Shown one piece after another: positions 15,576-20,562 of a stretch of DNA of 20,562 nucleotides (its first letter is position 1; every line of letters begins with the position of its first letter). Location of the stretch: positions 1 to 20,562 of the forward strand of contig DITX01000185.1 in NCBI GenBank assembly GCA_002422225.1, written 5' to 3'. This stretch comes from Gammaproteobacteria bacterium UBA6173. GTDB lineage: Bacteria; Pseudomonadota; Gammaproteobacteria; Pseudomonadales; Pseudohongiellaceae. Under the pieces are notes generated by a model. It saw only the letters and a list, made by a program, of their open reading frames with translations. It made no database searches and was not told the origin of the DNA. The position numbers and the translations under genes were made by a program.

Positions 15576-16600
15576 CACTCGAGTTAACGAAAAAGATGTC
15601 CTTGAGCGTCGCCCGCTACCGTTTTAATGTGCGAGTCACATCGCCATTAAAATTGCCCGATTACGCAGGCTCAACGCTGCGCGGCGCGTTTGGTCATGCG
15701 CTGTTACAGGTGTGTGGTCTGTCGCCGGCTGACAGGGAAATGAATACATTGTTATTACAGCAAAGCGCATATGTAGCAGTCTTTGCACCCCAACAGTCTG
15801 CGCAAGGCGTGAGCCTGAATAATCTTGCACAATTGCCAGTGCCTTATGTGATCGAGGCCCCTTTGGTCAAGGCGCAAACCTATCAGACCAATGAACAATT
15901 GAGTTTTGATGTGGTGCTGCTCGGTCCGGCAATGCCCCATTTGTCGACGATCATTCTGGCTTGGCGGCGGGCTTTTCTGCGCGGTGTTGGCGCTGGTGCA
16001 GGCACAGGTGAGCTCATTTCGGTTGAGTGTCTTGTGCCTGACGGTACAGTGTTGACTATTTACACACAACAGCAACCCAGAGTTGTTGCTCATGACTCAC
16101 GTATCACTGCACCGGAATTTAACCGATCGCACCCGGATGGATGTGATGTCCACCTTTGGCTACAAACACCGTTACGACTGCAGCAGCGCGGCAAGATAAT
16201 TGCGCCCGGCGAAATGACAGCACCCATCCTGCTGCGCAACCTGATCCGACGTGTCACCCTGCAAATGCAGATACAACAAGCCGATAACTGGCCACTGGCG
16301 CGCATACACCAACTGAATGATTTTACTGATAAAGTTACGGATGACAGGCGTTTGATCTGGCAGGATTGGGAGCGTTATTCCTCTCGCCAGCAACAATCAA
16401 TGAAATTGAGTGGTGTCACGGGTCATTGGCTACTGCACCAGGTACCCGCTGAATTATTGCCTTTTATTTATTTGGGGCAATGGCTGCACCTTGGCAAAGA
16501 AACGGCGTTTGGCTTGGGCAAATACACGTGGCTGTCTGCACCATGGCAAACCGATAATACAACACAATATCTCAACACAGAGGGGCATAGGTATGTTTGA
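15572..16600 (+). CDS. cas6: Cas6, CRISPR precursor-processing endoribonuclease of the type III module
   Basis: This RAMP-type Cas6 has 342 residues. It shows SVARYRFNV, then PDYAGSTLRGAFGHALLQ near the N-terminus. The C-terminal domain (PF10040 type) has LLRNLIRRVTL in the middle and ends WLHLGKETAFGLGKYTWL, the classical glycine-rich loop. It would cut the repeat RNA of the type III array, which is not in this window. I place the start at ATG 15572 because it makes an ATGA overlap with cmr6; an in-frame ATG at 15527 lies deep inside cmr6. It overlaps the next gene by 8 bases. It is unrelated in family to the broken Cas6e of the type I-E locus. Confidence 0.9.
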   Translation: MTLELTKKMSLSVARYRFNVRVTSPLKLPDYAGSTLRGAFGHALLQVCGLSPADREMNTLLLQQSAYVAVFAPQQSAQGVSLNNLAQLPVPYVIEAPLVKAQTYQTNEQLSFDVVLLGPAMPHLSTIILAWRRAFLRGVGAGAGTGELISVECLVPDGTVLTIYTQQQPRVVAHDSRITAPEFNRSHPDGCDVHLWLQTPLRLQQRGKIIAPGEMTAPILLRNLIRRVTLQMQIQQADNWPLARIHQLNDFTDKVTDDRRLIWQDWERYSSRQQQSMKLSGVTGHWLLHQVPAELLPFIYLGQWLHLGKETAFGLGKYTWLSAPWQTDNTTQYLNTEGHRYV

Positions 16601-17729
16601 TACTCAGGTTTGTCTGGTTTCCGCGCAAGCTGCACCCAATTTGCTACCGCTGCTGGATGAGCAGTTAAAACCCAGAGAAGTCATCCTTCTGGTTACAGAG
16701 CAGATGAAGGATCGCGCCGGGTATTTGCAGAAAGTCATTACTCCCCTTGGCATAAAGGTGACGCAGCAGGCAATTGAAGCCACCGGCAATTTCCAGAGGA
16801 TGCAGGAGCAACTGGAGTCACTGATTAAAACCTATACCCAAGGGTCGGTAGGTTTAAATGTGACAGGCGGCACAAAATGGATGGCGATCAGCGCTCAGGA
16901 GGTGTTTCGTAGCTATGGTCAATCAGTTTTTTATGTGGATATTGATACGGATCACGTTTTGTTTCTTGACAGCGAAAAACCACCTCTAACCTTAACCGCC
17001 CGTATCAAACTCAAAAGCTACCTTAATGCTTATGGTTACGACATTCTCAGTGAAAAAACAGGTGCCAGTGGATTAACCACGGACCAACGTGATCTTTGTC
17101 ACTACCTGGTCGCTTATGTCGATGAATGGGGCAGCGCAATTGGCCAGCTCAATCGTCTGGCCAGTGAAGCTGAGCAAAAAAAGACGCTTTCTATTTCGTT
17201 AACCTTACTGGAGAAACCCGATCCCCACCTGGACGCGCTGCTGACCCAATGTGCAGGCTCTGAGATTCTCACCCATCAGAAAGACAAGAGGCAGATCACT
17301 TTTAAAAGCGAGAAAACCCGCTTTTTTGCCAATGGCGGATGGTTGGAGGAGTACATCAACGGCCGGCTGAACGAATTGAAAAGTGAGGGGGTACTGCAAG
17401 ACAGTTCGCACTTGAATCTGGAGATCGCCTCGCCTAAATCCACCAATGAAATCGACGTGGCTTTTATGGCGCGCAATCGCCTGCATCTGATTGAGTGTAA
17501 GACGCGGCGACTGACTGGCGCTCAGGCAGGCAGGGCAGGAACAGAATCATTATACAAACTCGATTCCCTGAGCGACTTGGGTGGATTGGGTACCCGCTCC
17601 ATGCTCGTCAGTTACAGAGCGTTAGGACCGGCTGACAAGCAAAGAGCCAAAGACCTGCGTATAAAAGTGGTGGAGGGCGCACAGCTCAAAGACATCAAAG
17701 GCATATTAAAAGCCTGGATATCTGGCTGA
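16593..17729 (+). CDS. Can2/Card1-type CARF nuclease (DUF1887 family)
   Basis: This 378-residue ancillary effector has an N-terminal CARF domain with GLNVTGGTKWMA (87-98) and a C-terminal PD-(D/E)XK nuclease. The nuclease residues are E252 in GGWLEEYI, D288 in NEIDVAF, and E301/K303 in LIECKTRR. Known members (Card1, Can2) are switched on by cyclic tetra-adenylate and cut DNA and/or RNA. ATG 16593 is preferred, overlapping the end of cas6 by 8 bases; longer in-frame starts from 16410 lie inside cas6. It is the last gene of the Cmr operon and an obvious partner for Cas10. The nearby csx16 could end its activation. Confidence 0.92.
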   Translation: MFDTQVCLVSAQAAPNLLPLLDEQLKPREVILLVTEQMKDRAGYLQKVITPLGIKVTQQAIEATGNFQRMQEQLESLIKTYTQGSVGLNVTGGTKWMAISAQEVFRSYGQSVFYVDIDTDHVLFLDSEKPPLTLTARIKLKSYLNAYGYDILSEKTGASGLTTDQRDLCHYLVAYVDEWGSAIGQLNRLASEAEQKKTLSISLTLLEKPDPHLDALLTQCAGSEILTHQKDKRQITFKSEKTRFFANGGWLEEYINGRLNELKSEGVLQDSSHLNLEIASPKSTNEIDVAFMARNRLHLIECKTRRLTGAQAGRAGTESLYKLDSLSDLGGLGTRSMLVSYRALGPADKQRAKDLRIKVVEGAQLKDIKGILKAWISG

Positions 17730-17787
17730 TAACTAATTGCGCCGCTATCGTCAATACCAGCAAGCAACGCTACTCAACACAGCTGCC

Positions 17788-17797
17788 GCAAGCTTGC
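17788..17797. repeat. Palindrome GCAAGCTTGC upstream of the csx16 operon
   Basis: A perfect 10-bp palindrome in the gap between the CARF nuclease gene and csx16. The same word is found before the Cmr operon at 7150-7159 with partly similar flanks. It may be a shared binding site for a regulator; this is inference from recurrence alone. Confidence 0.3.
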
Positions 17798-17838
17798 AAT
17801 CTGATCCGCCAACATAAAACCCGTCAATAATGCGCCCA

Positions 17839-17898
17839 TGCATTTGAGTGAGCCAGCACAGGAAGTGCGCTGTCAAAGGGACTGCTCATTCAAATGCA
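17839..17898 (+). promoter_or_regulatory. Long hairpin in the csx16 upstream region
   Basis: Arms at 17839-17853 (TGCATTTGAGTGAGC) and 17884-17898 (GCTCATTCAAATGCA) pair over 15 positions with a single G-U pair in RNA. Inside, 17855-17860 and 17866-17871 can form a second stem of six pairs with one mismatch and a GGAAG loop. The structure ends 20 bases before the csx16 start. No T-run follows, so it does not look like an intrinsic terminator. It could be a 5'-UTR control element or an operator. Confidence 0.55.
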
Positions 17899-17918
17899 AC
17901 CAACTTGGGAGCATTTTT

Positions 17919-18251
17919 ATGAACTACCTTGTTACACGTCACCCCGGTGCATTGGACTGGCTCAAGCGCCACGTACAGCATCCATATATTCATGTCACCC
18001 ACCTGGCAGACTTGAGTCTCATCAAATGGGGTGACTGTGTGATGGGTACTCTACCACTCTACCTGATCGCTGGTATTTGCAACCGTGGTGCACGCTATTT
18101 CCATTTGGAAGTCGTGCTGCCTGACTATTTGCGTGGAACCGAGCTTTCTGCGCAGCAATTGACAGAAATGGACGCAGCATTGGTTGAATATTCCGTGTTA
18201 CGACATCTGCCTGACGATTTTATTTTGGCACTGGACCCGTGCAATTTCTAG
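17919..18251 (+). CDS. csx16: Csx16, predicted cyclic oligoadenylate ring nuclease
   Basis: This 110-residue protein matches the Csx16 (VVA1548) family: MNYLVTRHPGALDWLKRH, then GDCVMGTLPLYLIAGICNRGARYFHLEVVLP, RGTELSAQQL and LVEYSVLRHLP. Csx16 proteins belong to the small ring nucleases that cleave cyclic oligoadenylate and shut down type III signalling. I chose ATG 17919 (after GGGAGC) over an in-frame ATG at 17838, because the family starts at this residue and the longer start would sit inside the hairpin. It heads a second operon with the adaptation genes, 189 bases after the CARF nuclease gene. Confidence 0.9.
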   Translation: MNYLVTRHPGALDWLKRHVQHPYIHVTHLADLSLIKWGDCVMGTLPLYLIAGICNRGARYFHLEVVLPDYLRGTELSAQQLTEMDAALVEYSVLRHLPDDFILALDPCNF

Positions 18252-18266
18252 AAAAGGATTCTGAGC

Positions 18267-18548
18267 ATGAACAGAGAACTGTATCTGGTTGCCTATGATA
18301 TCCGTGAACCCAAACGGCTTCGCCGTATGTTGGCCGTACTGAAGGAATATGCCAGTGGTGGTCAGAAGTCAGCCTTTGAGTGTTATCTCACGGCAAGGGA
18401 GCGCAGAGAGTTGCTTAGCCGTGTCGGGCAAACCATGGACGAAGACGTTGATGCGTTTCTGGTGATTCGGCTGACTGGCCGGGATGCGGTTTCGACCTTA
18501 GGCGTGGCGGTCAAACCCGCTGACGAACTTTACACCTATCTGGGTTAA
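18267..18548 (+). CDS. cas2: Cas2, first copy in the type III adaptation operon
   Basis: This 93-residue protein has the Cas2 N-terminal strand and conserved aspartate (YLVAYDI, D11), then EPKRLRRMLAVLKEYASGGQKS with the expected QxSxF/QKSAFEC pattern and a ferredoxin-like second half ending VDAFLVIRL. It is unlike Cas2e and fits the general Cas2 family. It follows csx16 by 15 bases and has AAGGA upstream. Its partner should be the cas1 that follows after 14 bases. Its C-terminus is normal in length. Confidence 0.92.
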   Translation: MNRELYLVAYDIREPKRLRRMLAVLKEYASGGQKSAFECYLTARERRELLSRVGQTMDEDVDAFLVIRLTGRDAVSTLGVAVKPADELYTYLG

Positions 18549-18562
18549 CAGGAGCAGACCTG

Positions 18563-19564
18563 ATGCAGACTTTGTTCATTGATCGGAAAAACTGCGAAGT
18601 GGAAGTAGACCGAGGGCGATTGCTCGTCAAAATTGAGGGAGTACGTCCAAACATGTCGATACCAACCAACCTGATAGAAATCCTGGTTGTTAGTGCGCCA
18701 GTCAATTTTTCGTCTACTCTGCTGACGCAACTCACAGCTGAGGGCATCACAACCATCTTTATCAATCCGCGAAAGATTGAATCCTGCACGATGACCCATG
18801 GTATGGCGCACAATGATGCTGATCGAAGGTTACTTCAGTATCAGGCTGTGACCAGCCCTGCCCATCGTCTGCAATATTCGACAGCCATGGTAAGAAACAA
18901 GCTGCGCGCGCAACGAGCCATGTTAGTCAAAGCGTTGCGTAAAAGGCCGGATAACCGTTATCAATTGACTACCGGTATTTCAAGAATTTCTGGTCTGATT
19001 GACCGGCTGGATAGTCAAACTACTATTGCCTCCGTGCGCGGGGTGGAAGGTGCTGCCGGGGCAGCCTACTTCGAAGCCTATCAATCCCTGTTTGCGCCGT
19101 CGCTGGCGTTTAACGGCCGAAACAGGCGCCCACCGCGTGATCCTGTCAATGTCATTCTCTCATTGAGCTTCACACTACTTCATGCAGAAGCAGTACGCAC
19201 GCTTTTTGCCACGGGCTTCGATCCATTGTTGGGTGTATACCACACACCCACCTTTGGCAGGGAATCCTTGGCATGTGATCTGGTGGAGTCTTTCAGGCCG
19301 TTTGTCGAGCATTGGGTGTGGCGTATGTTCGCCCGAGAGACGCTGCGCGCAGATCACTTTGTCACGACTGCTGCCGCTGGTGATAGACCGTGCATCTTGG
19401 GAAAGGCTGGGCGCAGTACGTATTACGCACATTATGTGGGTATGGCCAAAATTTGGCGTCGATTGCTGCGACGGGTTGCAAGGCATTGGTTGCAGCAGTT
19501 GCAAAAAGATTTTTCTCAACTACCGAACATGGGCGATCGCGTTGAAAACGTGGAGGAACTCTGA
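18563..19564 (+). CDS. cas1: Cas1, type III-associated spacer integrase
   Basis: A full-length Cas1 of 333 residues. The N-terminal beta domain spans about 1-75. The catalytic residues are in the helical domain: E162 in RGVEGAAGAAYF, H227 in GVYHTPTFGRESL, and D239/E242 in ACDLVESFRPF. It is not closely similar to the Cas1e of this window and matches the non-I-E branches. There is no reverse transcriptase or Cas6 fusion. GGAG precedes the ATG, and the stop overlaps the next gene as TGATG. It should serve the type III array with one or both cas2 products. Confidence 0.95.
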   Translation: MQTLFIDRKNCEVEVDRGRLLVKIEGVRPNMSIPTNLIEILVVSAPVNFSSTLLTQLTAEGITTIFINPRKIESCTMTHGMAHNDADRRLLQYQAVTSPAHRLQYSTAMVRNKLRAQRAMLVKALRKRPDNRYQLTTGISRISGLIDRLDSQTTIASVRGVEGAAGAAYFEAYQSLFAPSLAFNGRNRRPPRDPVNVILSLSFTLLHAEAVRTLFATGFDPLLGVYHTPTFGRESLACDLVESFRPFVEHWVWRMFARETLRADHFVTTAAAGDRPCILGKAGRSTYYAHYVGMAKIWRRLLRRVARHWLQQLQKDFSQLPNMGDRVENVEEL

Positions 19565-19794
19565 TGGATACGCCTGCAACCTGTCTTGTTATCGATGCGC
19601 GGAAACTGGAAAGCCTTACAGTGGACGGGCCCGCGCTGAAGGTCACCATGCGCTCGCAAAGTGCGCGCTTGTTTCCATTCAGGCGACTGTCTCGTGTCCA
19701 TGTGGTAGGTGCGATCAGAGACGGCATTGACACACTATTGCAATGTGCAGAGCGACAGACAGACACTGAATGTCATTTCTATGACTGGATTTAA
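19564..19794 (+). CDS. Cas1 N-terminal-domain-like protein without catalytic domain
   Basis: This 76-residue ORF resembles only the beta domain of Cas1. CLVIDARKLESLTVDGPALKV lines up with the beginning of the neighbouring cas1 (LFIDRKN...VDRGRLLVKI). FPFRRLSRVHVVG followed by DTLLQCAE lines up with its IEILVVSAPVNFSSTLLTQLTAE. It ends at CHFYDWI, where Cas1 would continue into its helical catalytic part. No catalytic E, H or D motif is present here or in the following ORF. It overlaps the cas1 stop (TGATG), so the two are probably coupled. It is either a small stand-alone protein or the first half of a longer protein split by a one-base frameshift near 19785-19794. Confidence 0.7.
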   Translation: MDTPATCLVIDARKLESLTVDGPALKVTMRSQSARLFPFRRLSRVHVVGAIRDGIDTLLQCAERQTDTECHFYDWI

Positions 19795-20170
19795 TGAAGG
19801 TGCACGCGAAAGCAGGTTGCAACTACTCACCGAAAGATTGCGCAGAATTTGCAAACAGCGCTTGGGAAAGGATGACTTTGAAACCGCCATGGACTGGTTA
19901 AGCGGAATCTTATGCGCGCACCTGTCACAATTGATCGTTGAATATGGGCTCGCGAATCAAAGCCGCGGGAAGCGAAGGTTGATGGAGGACTTGTCGCCAA
20001 TCTGTGAAACCTGGTTAATGTTCTGTTTGGGTAGTCAGCTATGTAAACGGCGTATCAGAATTTCGGCGCAATCTATGTCTGATTTATACCAAGCCCAGTC
20101 GGAGGATATTGAATTTATCATTAGAAGAATGCTAACCCAGCTTGCTACCCGCCTTGAATCCATCATCTGA
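19781..20170 (+). CDS. Helical protein of unknown function between cas1 and cas2
   Basis: I do not recognise this 129-residue ORF. It is predicted mainly helical and rich in Arg, Leu and Ser: RLQLLTERLRRIC near the start, then AMDWLSGILCAHLSQLIVEYG, LSPICETWLMFCLG and a C-terminal EFIIRRMLTQLATRLESII. It has four cysteines and no obvious metal site. ATG 19781 overlaps the end of the preceding Cas1-N-like ORF by 14 bases in the +1 frame. No good ribosome binding site is visible before it, which favours a frameshifted fusion with that ORF. Skipping one T in the ATTTAAT at 19789-19795 would join them into a single protein of about 205 residues. It precedes the second cas2 by 9 bases. Confidence 0.6.
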   Translation: MTGFNEGARESRLQLLTERLRRICKQRLGKDDFETAMDWLSGILCAHLSQLIVEYGLANQSRGKRRLMEDLSPICETWLMFCLGSQLCKRRIRISAQSMSDLYQAQSEDIEFIIRRMLTQLATRLESII

Positions 20171-20179
20171 GGTTTTGTT

Positions 20180-20446
20180 ATGGCGCACTTTCTGATCTGT
20201 TACGACATTGCCAACCCAAAAAGACTTGGCAGAGTTCATCGAAGAGCGGTCAAACATGCTGCTTTTGTTCAGTATTCAGTCTACTATCTGATTGGTGCAA
20301 AGTCAGATCTGGACGCTATGCTTGGTGACATTCAGGATGTTATTGATGATGATCAGGATGATGTGCGAGCGTATACTGTTGAGCCACTATCGGACGCTAT
20401 TCGGGTTGGTGCCTGCTGGTTACCGGAGGACATTTTTCTAAAATGA
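20180..20446 (+). CDS. cas2: Cas2, second copy in the type III adaptation operon
   Basis: An 88-residue Cas2 with FLICYDIANPKRLGRVHR (D9) at the N-terminus, then AAFVQYSVYYLIG with the QYSVF-like strand, and a C-terminal strand VEPLSDAIRVG. It is clearly different from the first cas2 of this operon and from Cas2e. GAGG lies upstream of the ATG. It is the last clear cas gene before the window ends. Whether it pairs with the catalytic cas1 or with the Cas1-N-like protein beside it is not known. Confidence 0.92.
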   Translation: MAHFLICYDIANPKRLGRVHRRAVKHAAFVQYSVYYLIGAKSDLDAMLGDIQDVIDDDQDDVRAYTVEPLSDAIRVGACWLPEDIFLK

Positions 20447-20544
20447 ACAGTGAGTTTGTATATCAACTTTCGGAATTTCCGGAAAATCTGGAACTATCTC
20501 GCCAACTTATTGGTGTGAAAAGGATTTTGGCTGCAATCAGTTAA
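20443..20544 (+). CDS. Small ORF after the second cas2, or start of the array leader
   Basis: ATG overlaps the cas2 stop as ATGA and opens 33 codons, beginning MNSEFVYQLSEFPE and ending RILAAIS before TAA. The coupling and the good codon pattern allow a small real peptide. The position right after cas2 also fits a CRISPR leader, with the array beyond the window edge. I do not recognise the peptide. Confidence 0.3.
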   Translation: MNSEFVYQLSEFPENLELSRQLIGVKRILAAIS

Positions 20545-20562
20545 AAAAACTGCCCCGCTGAA

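Noticed and set aside
18563..19564. Reverse transcriptase or Cas6 fusion to the type III cas1
   Set aside because: The protein is 333 residues, starts with the Cas1 beta domain, and has no YxDD or RAMP motif.

Overview
The window holds two different CRISPR-Cas loci in what looks like one bacterial chromosome, probably a gammaproteobacterium. That guess rests on the Cas1e and Cas2e sequences, which are very close to the enterobacterial type I-E proteins, and on the Csx16 and Cas_NE0113 families next to a Cmr module. It is not a species call. I see no tRNA, rRNA, insertion sequence or transposase.

Region 1 (1-3956, + strand) is the 3' part of a type I-E operon. Its effector genes are damaged. 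cas7e lacks its N-terminal part. cas5e is cut after about two thirds and joined by a deletion to the C-terminal two thirds of cas6e. A KilA-N domain gene sits next, translationally coupled to an intact cas1e-cas2e pair. These are followed by a leader and a single CRISPR repeat with no array behind it.

Region 2 (3917-7227) is ordinary chromosomal material. A membrane-bound Cache-PAS-GGDEF-EAL protein on the - strand has a C-terminus that runs through the antisense strand of the lone CRISPR repeat. It is followed by a decayed remnant of a DUF418 gene.

Region 3 (7228-17729, + strand) is a type III-B (Cmr) operon in the order: CARF protein of the Cas_NE0113 family, cmr1, cas10/cmr2, cmr3, a Phd-VapC type toxin-antitoxin pair on the opposite strand, a deletion scar joining the start of cmr4 to the end of cmr5, cmr6, cas6, and a Can2/Card1-type CARF nuclease. 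Cas10 keeps its GGDD cyclase motif. Cmr4 (backbone and target RNase) and Cmr5 (small subunit) are gone, so the complex cannot assemble from this locus alone.

Region 4 (17730-20562, + strand) is a separate ring-nuclease and adaptation operon: csx16, cas2, cas1, a second protein resembling only the Cas1 N-terminal domain, an overlapping helical ORF, and a second, different cas2. A long hairpin lies upstream of csx16. The window ends before any type III array.

Overall, each interference module has been broken by a deletion that fuses two neighbouring genes, while each adaptation module is intact. The least explained component is the Cas1-N-like/helical pair between cas1 and the second cas2.
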